Shown here one piece after another: positions 1-9,500 of a DNA stretch of 64,000 nucleotides. Source of the DNA: Clostridia bacterium. GTDB lineage: Bacteria > Bacillota > Clostridia > Oscillospirales > Acutalibacteraceae. The notes under the pieces are model-generated. The model saw only the letters and a list, made by a program, of their open reading frames with translations. It ran no database searches and was not told the DNA's origin. The translations under genes and the position numbers were made by a program. The DNA is taken from positions 43,877 through 107,876 of the forward strand of contig JAFQBE010000005.1 of the NCBI GenBank assembly GCA_017416765.1, in the 5' to 3' direction. Position 1 is the first letter of the stretch. Every line of letters starts with the position of its first letter.

Positions 1-1
1 A

Positions 2-520
2 GCATATTTGTCATTACCATATGGTGGAACATCTCTAGAAAATCTTGAGACGGCACTTGATTTAACCGAAAAATATGTACGCAAATATACAGATGGTTGG
101 ATAATTAACAATGATGTTATAAAAAAAGTTGAAGATGAGATTAGAAAAATACAAGAGTCCAAAGAAAATGCCATAGACAAAAAAACAAAAGAGAAACAAA
201 TAGCATCAAAAAACTCTATACTTAAACTTATGAAATGTATGAGCCAGTATTCTGAAGATTGCAATTGTACTTGTGATTTTGTAATATTGAAGGCCAGTCA
301 GTTTTATAGTGGTTTTAATAAAAATGAATTTGGAAAAATAGCTATCGTTTTCCCCAAAAAAGAAAGCAATAAATTTTTTGAATTTGATAAAGTGGTCTCA
401 ACACTAAATAGCATGGAGGATAGCGCAAAGGAGTTCTTCTATCTTTATTTTAATCCTAATGAAGGTAATGGCTTTAGCAAGGAGGAGTTTTGTAAAAGAT
501 TATATGCGGCTTTTATGTGA
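2..520 (+). CDS. hypothetical protein, 5' end outside window
   Basis: The reading frame is open to the left edge (codons for Ala-Tyr precede the first TTG at 8), so this is the C-terminal 172 residues of a longer protein. It is Lys/Glu-rich with a predicted helical stretch around residues 40-75, then a Cys cluster (CNCTC) and a hydrophobic/aromatic C-terminus ending in a Phe-Met. I do not recognise a family. It is more AT-rich than the genes further right and sits at the end of a region that may belong to an integrative element. It is followed by about 130 bp without a gene and then a strong hairpin. Confidence 0.6.
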   Translation, partial: AYLSLPYGGTSLENLETALDLTEKYVRKYTDGWIINNDVIKKVEDEIRKIQESKENAIDKKTKEKQIASKNSILKLMKCMSQYSEDCNCTCDFVILKASQFYSGFNKNEFGKIAIVFPKKESNKFFEFDKVVSTLNSMEDSAKEFFYLYFNPNEGNGFSKEEFCKRLYAAFM

Positions 521-654
521 AGCGTTATTTATTATATGTTGTCACTAAAACGGTAAAAAGGGTTCCATAAAAGTAGCACCTTTTTATAATGCTTTAGTGA
601 AAATAGCGTAAATGAAAGCGAAATTTATCATTTTAGAACATAATTGATAACAAC

Positions 655-682
655 AGCCCGCAGGTATCAAAACCTGCGGGCT
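655..682. terminator. bidirectional Rho-independent terminator
   Basis: An 11-bp perfect stem, AGCCCGCAGGT / ACCTGCGGGCT, encloses a 6-nt loop and sits between two convergent genes. The right side is followed by a weak T tract (tgttttatt). It can serve the left-edge gene on + and the DUF6809 gene on -. Confidence 0.8.
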
Positions 683-695
683 ATCGCTGTTTTAT

Positions 696-965
696 TCAGT
701 TATCTGTGTAAAACGCATCTAAAGCAAAACTTGCTCCGTGTCTGAATCCTGTTTTGTAGCTGTCGAAATCAAGGTCTCCTACGATGATTTCCCATAGATC
801 AACGTACTCTAAAAACAGCTTTTTCTCACCGCCTGAGAGTTTTGTCCTGAGTTCGGCTTCTATCTCGCAAAGTCTGCTGAAATCCTTTTGAAAGTCCGAA
901 TTTTGCTTAATATTGCGTGTTTGCGGTTCAATGTTGCCGTAATAGAAATCTTCGATGAAATTCAC
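696..965 (-). CDS. DUF6809-family small protein
   Basis: 89 residues if started at the GTG at 965-963. That start lies 5 nt past the upstream stop and 9 nt after an AGAAAGG ribosome-binding site, so I prefer it to the longer frame. The sequence matches the DUF6809 pattern: an early Phe-Tyr-Tyr-Gly-Asn segment, a helical middle rich in Glu/Leu, and a C-terminal GFRHGASFALDAF stretch. DUF6809 proteins are small helical proteins of unknown function, common in Clostridia and often near phage-type regulators or site-specific recombinases. Here it forms an operon with the S24-like gene upstream. Family call is from memory of the pattern; function unknown. Confidence 0.7.
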   Translation of the reverse strand: MNFIEDFYYGNIEPQTRNIKQNSDFQKDFSRLCEIEAELRTKLSGGEKKLFLEYVDLWEIIVGDLDFDSYKTGFRHGASFALDAFYTDN

Positions 966-970
966 TATAC

Positions 971-1504
971 TCAACCTTTCTTCTGCACAAAATCCTTGTA
1001 TGTTTTCTCTCCGGATTTTCTCCAACCGATGATTTTTCCGAGCACTTTTACCTTGTGCTTGAATATGATGAAATCCCTGTTGTAATGCAAATCAGGCACA
1101 ATATAATACTTGTCCGGTTCATGCTTAAAGTCCTCAACAACAGCGGCAAACCTGAAACCGTCTATTTCGAGTGCCATATATCCGTCAAGTACGGTGTCTG
1201 TAGGATCAAAAAGGAGAATATCTCCGGGCTCAATACCGTCGAATTGGATTGAGTTGTCTGTCAGCAGAACTTCATTTTTCTTTGTCTTTATTTTTCTTGC
1301 CTCATCTTCAAGAAGGTACATAAACAGCCGTTGTTCATAGATAAGCGGCGCTATCGAATCAAGCCTCAGCCAGTTTCGCACAATCACATGCTCGGCACTT
1401 GAAAACGATTTTTTCGGTTCGTTAAACATTTTAATCAGTATGCCGGGCTCCATTCCGTATTCACGGCATACGCCCAACACGATAAGCTCTGCAGCTGCGT
1501 ACAT
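971..1504 (-). CDS. S24/LexA-like domain protein, probable phage-type regulator
   Basis: 177 residues, ATG start 1504. The C-terminal half (about 80-170) resembles the beta-barrel of the S24/LexA-like family: a GIEPGDILLFDP turn, a strand with GYMALEIDGFRFAA, and a late KVLGKIIGW strand. I do not see an obvious catalytic Ser-Lys pair, so autocleavage is doubtful. The N-terminal part has no recognisable helix-turn-helix, although a 'GMEPGILIKMFNEPKKSF' segment may be a diverged DNA-binding helix. It is followed within 5 nt by the DUF6809 gene, a pairing typical of mobile-element regulatory ends in Clostridia. Upstream (1505-1704) is AT-rich and presumably holds the promoter. Confidence 0.5.
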   Translation of the reverse strand: MYAAAELIVLGVCREYGMEPGILIKMFNEPKKSFSSAEHVIVRNWLRLDSIAPLIYEQRLFMYLLEDEARKIKTKKNEVLLTDNSIQFDGIEPGDILLFDPTDTVLDGYMALEIDGFRFAAVVEDFKHEPDKYYIVPDLHYNRDFIIFKHKVKVLGKIIGWRKSGEKTYKDFVQKKG

Positions 1505-1704
1505 TAATCATTCTTCCTTTCGGTATTTATTCGGAATTGTGTGAATTCCTCTCGTAAATATTTTACCGAAAACGAAATATAACGTCACGTTCAAAAGCGC
1601 ACGATCTTTAACGCGAATAACGAATTATGGCCAGCTATAGCGCACAAATAACGTGTAAACGACTAAGAAAATGTTAATAAACATATAAACGATATGCTAT
1701 ATAT

Positions 1705-1740
1705 AGAAACCACACGGTGTTTAAATCCGTGTGGTTTCTT
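1705..1740. terminator. Rho-independent terminator
   Basis: The stem AGAAACCACACGG / CCGTGTGGTTTCT has a 9-nt loop and lies downstream of the histidine kinase on the minus strand. The rest of 1505-1863 is AT-rich without a gene; it probably contains the promoter for the S24-like gene. Confidence 0.8.
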
Positions 1741-1863
1741 GAGAAGTTATATCATAGCAAAAAACGCCGAGAAAATACAATGCGAATTATTGCAAATGTA
1801 GTTTTTTGACAATGTTTTTATAGAGTTATCTATGCATCTACTTCCTTGTTATTTTTTCTGAAA

Positions 1864-3165
1864 TTAATACTTCAAAGAAACACTGATACAGAACATATTA
1901 TCTTTAACTTTGCTTTCGAAAATACCGTTATATTTTTCGGAAATTGATTTAATGATTTCAAGACCGTAATGTGAATCTTTTTTTCTTTGTTCATCTGTGT
2001 TTTCTGCGGTGCTATTTTCTTCTCTCAGGTAAATGTAACCATCCTTGCAATCGATATTTAAAAGCACGGATTTGTCTGCTGCTTCTGATGAAGTTAAGGC
2101 GTTATAAGCGTTATCAAAAATATTAGTAAGAAGTCTGCAGATATCAAGCTCAGAAATATTTGTTGTTTCCGGAAAGACAACATTGAAATCACAGGAAATA
2201 TTCTTGTTGTTAAATCTTTTTTCGTTATTTGCAAGTATGCAATTTACCAGGTTGTTGTTAGTGTACTTTTTAAGTCCGACTTCATTAATTTCTTTTTCAA
2301 GCTGATTAGTAATTCTTAATATTTCTTCTTTGCTTTCTTCGGAAGGCATATCCATCATGTAACGTATTGTCTGAATGATATTGTTTACATCATGCCTGTA
2401 TTTGCGCATTTCGGCAGCATCTTCCTGCAATTCCGCATAATACTCGTAGTTCAGTTCACTTTCTTTTTCGAGCAGTTCAAGGCGCTGCTTTTCCTGAATA
2501 CCGTTGACGGATTTTATTGCTATATGCATAAATACATAATCTGCAGCTAAAGTAGCAAGCGAAAGAATAATAAAGAATATCGGGAATTTACTGTCGCCCG
2601 TGTATTCGTTCGCAACACCGTCAAATGTAATAATACCGACATCAAACTGAAGGTAGAAGAAATAAATATATGTTACAATTTGTATAATGGGAATAAATAA
2701 GAATGCAATAAATAGCTTTTTGTCCGGCAAACCTTTGAATGATTTTATGTACTGATGCGCAACAGCAAGTGAAAAAGCATACATAACAGAGAAAACGCAA
2801 TTCATTACCAAGTCGCTTGCAAACGGATCTGATATGTTGAGCCAGTGTACCAAATAATAGCTGACCGGGTCGGTAACACAGGAGAAAAACATCCATATAA
2901 TATATGCTATAATTTTGTTTTTGATTGAATCGCCAAATAAAGTAAATACCATTATTAGCGGCAATCCAAAAGTAACAAGTCCGCGATACGGCTGAACAAC
3001 CCTTTCAAACATAATAAGTACAGCGGCAACTATAACTATCGTGTAAATTATACAGCTTTTTGGAAGTGAAAGTTTGCGTTTGAGCGTAGTACCGAAGAAA
3101 ATAGCAGCAATTATCGCCTGTATTCCGGATAAAAGTATAACCATTAAATATGCAGGTAAACCCAT
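1864..3165 (-). CDS. AgrC-like sensor histidine kinase (GHKL ATPase)
   Basis: 433 residues. About six hydrophobic segments occupy residues 1-215, followed by a coiled-coil linker (225-250), an H-box with the phospho-acceptor at His258 (KYRHDVNN), and a GHKL ATPase domain with an N-box near 335-346 (LLTNIFDNAYNA) and a C-terminal HYGLEIIKS G-box-like motif. This is the HPK10 layout used by AgrC-type receptors for secreted peptides. It senses an extracellular cue and phosphorylates the LytTR regulator encoded immediately upstream (5 nt between genes). No AgrB or AgrD gene is visible in the window, so the signal is unknown. SD AGGGGTG lies 8 nt before the ATG. Confidence 0.88.
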   Translation of the reverse strand: MGLPAYLMVILLSGIQAIIAAIFFGTTLKRKLSLPKSCIIYTIVIVAAVLIMFERVVQPYRGLVTFGLPLIMVFTLFGDSIKNKIIAYIIWMFFSCVTDPVSYYLVHWLNISDPFASDLVMNCVFSVMYAFSLAVAHQYIKSFKGLPDKKLFIAFLFIPIIQIVTYIYFFYLQFDVGIITFDGVANEYTGDSKFPIFFIILSLATLAADYVFMHIAIKSVNGIQEKQRLELLEKESELNYEYYAELQEDAAEMRKYRHDVNNIIQTIRYMMDMPSEESKEEILRITNQLEKEINEVGLKKYTNNNLVNCILANNEKRFNNKNISCDFNVVFPETTNISELDICRLLTNIFDNAYNALTSSEAADKSVLLNIDCKDGYIYLREENSTAENTDEQRKKDSHYGLEIIKSISEKYNGIFESKVKDNMFCISVSLKY

Positions 3166-3170
3166 TGATT

Positions 3171-3890
3171 TTACACCCCTGTTTTATTAAGCAGATTAAA
3201 ATTAAATTCCATATATTTCGTTTTTACATCGGTTCTTTTTGAAGGGCTGATGCTTATTTTTTTATTATCTGTCATAACGAAGTTGTTTGACTCAAGTGAC
3301 GAAATATGACAAAGGTTGACAATAAAGCTTTTCTGACACCGTATAAAGCTTTCATCCAGTCTATGATGAATATCGTCAAGCTTTTCATAAATCGTAAACA
3401 CATCTTCTGGGGTATGTATGTGTGCTTTTCTTTTGTCGGATTCAATATAAATAATCTTATCAAAAGCTAAAGAAAGCTCTGAACGGTTTATTTTAATTAT
3501 TAGTTTTTGCTGTTTTATATCTTGCGAAGCTTTTATTTCATTTATGTGCTTTAAAAGGTAATCATTTTTAATTGGCTTCTGAAGGATTGCGAAAGGTCGT
3601 ACTTTCAGGAATATTTCTTCAAAATACTCTTTGCCGAAGCCGGTAATAAATATCAGTTTAATATCGGGGAAATTATTTGAAAGCTGTCGTGCAAGGTCAA
3701 TGCCGTTTGAATCAGAAAGGCGGATATCAATAAATGCAGCGTCAATATTGCTGTGCTCTGTTTTTAAATATTCAACCATCTGCTTGCCGTTATCAAAACA
3801 AATAACATCAAGCGAGCTGTCAGTTTTAAGCAGTTCGTTTTTAAAACCGCTGAGAAATGTTTTGTCATCATCGCATACAACAAACTTCAT
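3171..3890 (-). CDS. LytTR-family response regulator (AgrA-like)
   Basis: 239 residues. An N-terminal receiver domain (1-125) has the acidic pocket DDD at 7-9, phosphorylation site Asp55 (FIDIRLSD) and a conserved Lys in the LQKPIK loop. The C-terminal LytTR DNA-binding domain (135-235) shows the typical 'IIYIESDKRKAHIH' and 'FIRCQKSFIVNL' strands. LytTR proteins bind direct repeats about two helical turns apart; such repeats lie just upstream of this gene. It is the partner of the kinase that follows it in the same transcript. Confidence 0.92.
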   Translation of the reverse strand: MKFVVCDDDKTFLSGFKNELLKTDSSLDVICFDNGKQMVEYLKTEHSNIDAAFIDIRLSDSNGIDLARQLSNNFPDIKLIFITGFGKEYFEEIFLKVRPFAILQKPIKNDYLLKHINEIKASQDIKQQKLIIKINRSELSLAFDKIIYIESDKRKAHIHTPEDVFTIYEKLDDIHHRLDESFIRCQKSFIVNLCHISSLESNNFVMTDNKKISISPSKRTDVKTKYMEFNFNLLNKTGV

Positions 3891-3916
3891 TTTATTTCAC
3901 CACCCTGATTTATTAA

Positions 3917-3945
3917 ATTATATCTGTAAAAGTATTTTAAGTCAA
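3917..3945 (-). promoter_or_regulatory. sigma-A promoter of the two-component operon
   Basis: On the minus strand, TTGACT (3945-3940), a 17-bp spacer and TATAAT (3922-3917) lie about 25 nt before the response-regulator start. The -35 overlaps the first of four 20-bp-spaced direct repeats, which suggests autoregulation. Confidence 0.8.
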
Positions 3946-4010
3946 CAAATCAATCGGTAAGTTTTGTAATTTGCCAAAAAGTTTTTACATCAATTTGCAA
4001 GTTGTTACAT
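3939..4010 (+). repeat. four direct repeats, 20-bp period, likely LytTR binding sites
   Basis: AAGTCAACAAAT (3939), AAGTTTTGTAAT (3959), AAGTTTTTACAT (3979) and AAGTTGTTACAT (3999) start exactly 20 bp apart. LytTR regulators of the AgrA type bind pairs of direct repeats separated by about two helical turns, so these are good candidates for binding by the adjacent regulator. The last repeat ends 17 bp before a plus-strand -35 element; the first overlaps the minus-strand -35. Confidence 0.65.
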
Positions 4011-4027
4011 TCAAGCCCGAATCGGTA

Positions 4028-4055
4028 TTGACCAATGTTTTTTACTATATAAAAT
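4028..4055 (+). promoter_or_regulatory. candidate promoter of a short transcript
   Basis: TTGACC (4028-4033), a 16-bp spacer and TAAAAT (4050-4055) read away from the response regulator. The only thing downstream before a terminator-like hairpin (4103-4145) is about 85 nt with no convincing ORF. This may be a small RNA unit activated through the upstream repeats, or a peptide too short to recognise. Confidence 0.45.
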
Positions 4056-4102
4056 AGAGGTGAAAAGAGTCCTTACTTAGTATATAAAATATTAAAAATT
4101 AA

Positions 4103-4145
4103 AAAAGTGCAAAAGAAGAAGCAGCAACTTCTCTTTTACACTTTT
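4103..4145. terminator. bidirectional terminator
   Basis: The imperfect stem AAAAGTGCAAAAGAAGAAG / CTTCTCTTTTACACTTTT has a 6-nt loop and A/T-rich flanks on both sides. It lies downstream of the XRE gene on - and of the putative short transcript on +. Confidence 0.7.
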
Positions 4146-4180
4146 ATCATCAGATAAATTATATAAAACCAAACTGTTTT

Positions 4181-4510
4181 TTATTGCGCCGAAAACCTGT
4201 CAACCAATTTGTCAATGATTCCCAACACAAGCTCCTTATCTTCATTGGATAATTTCTGCAATTTCTTTTCAAGCTCCGAAACGGTTTCGTGCAGAACAAT
4301 GTTTGACTCAATCCCCAAAAGCACATCAACCGGAATATTCAGCGCATTTGAAAGTGCAACGAGAAATTTTCTGCCCGGTTTTCTGCGCCCTGTTTCAATA
4401 GCGCTGATGTAGTATTCATCGGAATTTATCAGTTCTGCCAATTGGGACTGTGTAAGATTCAGTTCCTTGCGTTTAGCTTTAATAATATGCCCGACAGTTT
4501 CATTAACCAT
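4181..4510 (-). CDS. XRE-family transcriptional regulator
   Basis: 109 residues. A Cro/CI-type helix-turn-helix occupies residues 8-65 (IKAKRKELNLTQSQLAELIN, then EYYISAIETGRRKP), followed by a Leu/Glu-rich C-terminal helix (75-105) probably used for dimerisation. It is transcribed divergently from the cohesin cluster, and its start is 178 bp from the first cohesin gene, so it may control that cluster or itself. An imperfect palindrome (CTTGTGC-TTTT-GTACAAC, 4533-4550) sits just upstream of its ribosome-binding site and could be the operator. Confidence 0.85.
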   Translation of the reverse strand: MVNETVGHIIKAKRKELNLTQSQLAELINSDEYYISAIETGRRKPGRKFLVALSNALNIPVDVLLGIESNIVLHETVSELEKKLQKLSNEDKELVLGIIDKLVDRFSAQ

Positions 4511-4688
4511 ATACTACACCCTCCTGAACAATCTTGTGCTTTTGTACAACATCTTCATAGATATAGTATATGGTTTTAAAAACAAGTTGAATGTGCAAAA
4601 CATCAAACATGACAAATTGCACTATGCAGATATATTATTAATTGTAGGCGATTTATAAAGTGAATAATTAACATACAGGAGGGATGAG

Positions 4689-5384
4689 ATGAAAAGGTTT
4701 ATCTCGGTAATTTTAGCATTTGTTATGCTTTTTACGGTAGCAACAAATGTGTCAGCAGTTTCTGACAGGGTTTATTCAAAATCGGTGGTTTGTGAAAAGG
4801 GTGACAGAATAACAATACCCTTAAAAATAGAAGGCAACAGCGGCTTTATGGGCTTTGCCGTGATTGTCAGCTATGATAAAGACATATTCACGCCGGTTTC
4901 TGTATCAAAGGGAGAAATGCTTAAAGGCATATTTAACGACAGTATAGCCACCTCATCAGACAATACTTTCAAAGTTGTATTTACCGGAACAGAAAATTTT
5001 ACTGATGATTGCATTTTATTTAATATGGTGTTTGATGTTGCAGATAACATAAGCGGAAAATATGACATATCGCTTTCGTACTCGCAGGCAGATACTTTCA
5101 AAGAGGGCTGGGCAGATGTCAACTTCAACTGTGAACCCATAAGTGTCAGCGTTTCTTATGTTGAACCTGAAACTGAGCCTACAGCATCTCAGCCGGAGGA
5201 ACCAACAGAAGAGCCTGAGGAAGAAACAAATGAAGAACCTACACAGCCGCAGGATACCCCCGATGCATCTCAAAAGCTTTCGGAAAGAATACGTACATGG
5301 GTAAACGATCTGCCTGTACCACTGAATATTGTTCTCGGTATTTTTGCTTTGCCGTTTGCCTGGATTGTTTTAATTTTTGAATAA
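4689..5384 (+). CDS. membrane-anchored single-cohesin protein
   Basis: 231 residues. Signal peptide 1-23 (cleavage after AVSA-like), one cohesin-type domain about 27-155, a Pro/Glu/Thr-rich linker 158-197, and a C-terminal hydrophobic anchor 211-230. The cohesin shows the features shared by all cohesins of this cluster: GNSGFMGFAVIVSYD, PVSVSKGEML, NDSI, and a late YSQADTFKEGW motif. Cohesins bind dockerins through calcium-dependent helix pairs; anchored on the membrane, this one could tether the dockerin-bearing proteins encoded downstream. SD AGGAGG precedes the ATG. The gene is first in a likely operon with the next two (12-nt gap, then 4-nt overlap). Confidence 0.85.
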   Translation: MKRFISVILAFVMLFTVATNVSAVSDRVYSKSVVCEKGDRITIPLKIEGNSGFMGFAVIVSYDKDIFTPVSVSKGEMLKGIFNDSIATSSDNTFKVVFTGTENFTDDCILFNMVFDVADNISGKYDISLSYSQADTFKEGWADVNFNCEPISVSVSYVEPETEPTASQPEEPTEEPEEETNEEPTQPQDTPDASQKLSERIRTWVNDLPVPLNIVLGIFALPFAWIVLIFE

Positions 5385-5396
5385 GGAGCTGATTGT

Positions 5397-6536
5397 TTGA
5401 AAATTAAAAGAATTTTGCAGACTGTGGTGCTTGTGCTTGTAGCAGTATTCTTGTTCGCATCGTTTGCTGTGGCGGCGGATAAAGCACTTGTATATGCGGA
5501 CAAGATAAGCACCAAGCCAAATTCAATTTTCTTCGTGCCAATTAATATTAAAGGTAATCCCGGATTGATGGGCTTCAAGCTTACAGTCAGCTACGATAAA
5601 GAAGTTCTGTCACTTCCCGTGGTTACAAGGGGCACGGTAACGCAGGGCGGAATGTTAAATGACAGCATAGGAGTAAGCAAAGACGGCTCGTTTGATGTTG
5701 TGTGGACAAACGATTCCGCTATCAGTGATGACGGTACGCTGCTTGTGCTCAGCTTTAATGTTGATGATACCGATGTGAAAAACACAACGCTGAAATTATC
5801 CTACAGTCAGGATGATACGTTTGACGAAAGCTACAATGATGTTGTTTTTGACTGTAAAGATATTGAAATATCGTTTGGCGGCGAAGAAATATCAAACGCA
5901 TATGTAGGTGAGATAAAAGAGCCTGATTGCAGCGACATTATTGTTTCGGTTGATGCGGCGCTTAAAGAGCTGAACTTCGGCTTGATAAATGAAATCGATC
6001 CCGACCTTGCCGATAAACTGCTTGGATCGGCAAACAGCACGCTGAATGTGATGACAGGTAAGGAAAACCACTTTGCTGATGTTGATTCGCTTGTCAGCGG
6101 ATATAAAGATGCAGTTGCACAGGATTTTGTAAACACTTCGCTTGATGCGATTGACACCGATGTTATAGATTCCGTTATATCGGATGCACTTGTTCAGGTC
6201 GGTGCAGATTCAATCGAAAAAATCTCTGAAGATAAAAAGCAGAATTTTGTTCAGGCGGTTGAAAACGCATTGAAAAATCAGGCGAGCGATATTGACGGTA
6301 TATCCGATACGCTCAGTGTAGATGAAGCAATCGACGCAATTGCAGAGCTTGACGGCGAAAATGCAGAACAGATTGCACAAGGCGAAAAAGTTCCGCTGAA
6401 AGAGCCGGAAAACAGTACGGTGATAATTATTGCAGCAGTAAGCGTAGGCCTGATTGTAATAATCGCTGTTGCAGTAATAGCCGTTTTACATAAAAAACGC
6501 AAACTCAGAAATAACGAGGAGGCAATAAACAAATGA
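5397..6536 (+). CDS. membrane-anchored cohesin protein with helical stalk
   Basis: 379 residues, TTG start 8 nt after AAGGAG. Signal peptide about 1-25, cohesin domain about 28-160 (GNPGLMGFKLTVSYD, NDSIGVS, YSQDDTFDESYNDV), an acidic helical stalk 165-330, a transmembrane helix about 340-363 and a short basic cytosolic tail (KKRKLRNN), the usual inside-positive stop-transfer. It is a second, differently built surface receptor for dockerin proteins. Its last four bases overlap the start of the giant dockerin gene, which argues that anchor and ligand are made together. Confidence 0.85.
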   Translation: MKIKRILQTVVLVLVAVFLFASFAVAADKALVYADKISTKPNSIFFVPINIKGNPGLMGFKLTVSYDKEVLSLPVVTRGTVTQGGMLNDSIGVSKDGSFDVVWTNDSAISDDGTLLVLSFNVDDTDVKNTTLKLSYSQDDTFDESYNDVVFDCKDIEISFGGEEISNAYVGEIKEPDCSDIIVSVDAALKELNFGLINEIDPDLADKLLGSANSTLNVMTGKENHFADVDSLVSGYKDAVAQDFVNTSLDAIDTDVIDSVISDALVQVGADSIEKISEDKKQNFVQAVENALKNQASDIDGISDTLSVDEAIDAIAELDGENAEQIAQGEKVPLKEPENSTVIIIAAVSVGLIVIIAVAVIAVLHKKRKLRNNEEAINK

Positions 6537-9500
6537 AAAATACATTTAAACGAGTTGTAGCATCCCTTCTTGTTGCGGTAATGCTCTTTGGCTCCGCACC
6601 CATCGAAAGCCTTACAGGCATAGACTTTTCTTCGCTGTTCGCAATTGAAGCAGAAGCGGCAAAGGAAGATGAAGAGTTAAATGGTACTGTTTTGTTTACA
6701 TCCGTAGCAGCAGATGGATACGAAAATGCAATCTTCCCCATGGAATATATGTACATTAATCAAGGTGAATGTACAGGTAATCATACTTGGAAAAAATATA
6801 ATAGCGAGGGCGCATTTTCTCGTTACAGGTATGCTAACGATTTAACTGGAAAAGATGGCGAAATAGATGGCTTTTATGCACCCTTCACTTGTGTTATCAC
6901 TGACATTGATTGGGATACAGCTTCAAATTCTATTTTTTTAAAAAGTAAAGATCCTGTACATTATGCAGATGGTCGATTACAGCATATGTACATTACGATT
7001 GGACACGATTGGTATATTGATAATCTTATTGCTTTGGGGGAAGGTGCAGTTATTCCTCAAGGTACAGTTTTTTATCAAGAAGGTTGTAAAGGTATCGGCA
7101 CAGGAAATCATATTCATATGGAAATTTTCACAAGTATGGATTTGAAAAGCGCAAATTCTCCAGTGCATATTTACGATGCATTTTTTGTTCCTACTGAAGG
7201 TGTAAAAATAAAAAAACCGCTATATTCAAATTGGAGATATCTTTCTAAAGATGAATATACTGATAATCGAGATCCCTACCTCTCCCAAAAAGAATCCGAG
7301 TATGCTCAATATACCGCTAATAAATCTGGTTTCTATATGAAAAAAGAGCCGTTTGCTGATGCTGAAAATGCGGTTGAAGCTGCTGTTTCGAAGGGTCAGC
7401 AGTTTGTTGTAACCGGCTTCATCGGCGATAACGGTCACGGCAGTAAGTGGTATTATACCGAGTACAAGGGTGTTCAGGGTTGGATTTATTCCGGACACCT
7501 GAGCAAAAACCCACAGCAGACTCTTAAGCCCGTTGTTTTTGAGGCGAATTATCACGATAATAACAATGTTGCTGCAGCACTTGACGGAAGAACTCATACA
7601 AAGGGAAAAACTTTCTCTGTCAGAGGAACGCTGACATCTTACACAAAAAATATTGTTGATGTAAAAGCAACAATCTACAAAACGAGTTTGTTTGGTATTG
7701 TTACTTCAACCGCATGTACCGGTAATCTTACTAACAATTCAAAGATATGTACACTGAGTAAAAACGGAATAATCGACAACGCAATGACTTTCAAGTCGCT
7801 TGGTGAAGGTAATTATCGCTTGGAAATTTCTGTTAAGCTTGACGGAAGTAAGGATTACATTGTGGTCGAAAAGGCAAGCTTCTGCGTTGTGGATCCAAAT
7901 AAAACTTCACAAGCGGAAGAAATAATCGATGCTTTAAAAGTTATATTGAAAAAGACCGACGAACTTGTTAAACCTGTTGAGCCTGACAATAAGCCCTCAA
8001 CAGATAAAACTCCGGTTAATAATACTGTTTCTGCTCCAACCTACAATACCGGTGTATATCGTACAACATCAGCGGATAATCTCAATATACGCACCGGACC
8101 GGGTTCGGGCTATTCTTTGGCCACAAGCGCAATCCCCAGAAGCACAGAGGTTGAAGTTACGGAAATCTCCTCAAACGGCTGGGGCAAGACGGTTTATAAC
8201 GGAAAAACAGGTTGGATATGCCTGAAATATGCAACCTGGATAAGGGCACTTGAAACCGTTAAAAAGCCCGATGCGCCCACAGTGAAGCTTACAAGTGAAG
8301 CGAATGTTCCCACAGGAGCAATAGTTGGAGCAAGCTGGAACGCAGTTGCTAATGCAGATACATACACAGCCTATCTTAAGGATAGCAACGGAACGGTAGT
8401 TGATACATCCGAAGGTATTACCGGCAGAAGTGTTTCCTTCACCGTCAGCAATGCAGGTAAATATCATATTACTGTTTGCGCAGTAAACGAAAAATACAGC
8501 GTGGAATCCGTTGCTTCTTCAAGCTTTACTGCTCATGCACCGCTTACAGTCAGTTTTGTTGACTGGGATGGCAGAACAGAAACCAGAAGCGTTGCCTACG
8601 GCTCCAATGCTATAGCTCCTGATCCGCCCACAAGAGAGGGTTATACATTTACCGGCTGGGAAGGCAACTATGAAAAGGTTACAACCAACCTTACAATTCA
8701 CGCAGGCTATAAAATTAATACATACAATGTTAAGTTCATTGATCGTGACGGAAATCAGCTTGGCAGTACTCAGCGTATTAATTATGGTAGCAGTGCCGTT
8801 GAGCCCGAGGACAAGAATATTCCCACCGGTTGGGTATTTGTCGGTTGGGATACTGATGAATGGACAGAGGTAAAGCGCGATCTAACTGTTACCGCTTCCT
8901 ATAAGTGGGGTAACGATGAACTGCCCGTAATGGTTACCAACGTTAAGGCCGACCTTATTTCCGGCGGATATAATGTTACATTCAATGTTTCGTGTACGGA
9001 GGCTGTTACAAACGGCAGAGCTGTTGTTGCAATCAAAACGGCAGAAGGCAAGCTCATTTCCACAACCGAATCGGAGGCATTCAGTCTCGCAAGTGGCACC
9101 AGTGATTATCCCAAGAGTATTTATACTCCTGCCGATTCTCCCGCCTCTATTGCAGAGGTTTATGTTGTAAACAGCTTCAAGGATGCAGTTCCGATTTCTT
9201 CTTCAAAGAGCTGCACCATCGACCTGCATGACCAGTGGTCGGATTGGTCAGAAAACAAACCGGCAGACAACCTTTATAATGAAATTGAAACAAAGGTTCA
9301 ATATAAATACCGCGATAAACAGTTTACAACCGCAAGCTCAAAAACTCTTTCCGGTTGGACACATTACGACACAACAAGCACATCGTCACGTGGCAGTTCA
9401 ACCTCTTATGTCGGTGCAATAAATACGGATGCCCATAAAAGAACAGTGAGCACATGGACTGAAACCTTTTATAAAACTCAGTATAAGTATAACCATTACA

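Noticed and set aside
4063-4080. A six-residue GTG-started frame in the short putative transcript
   Set aside because: The GTG lies at or before the expected transcription start and lacks an SD; an sRNA is as likely.
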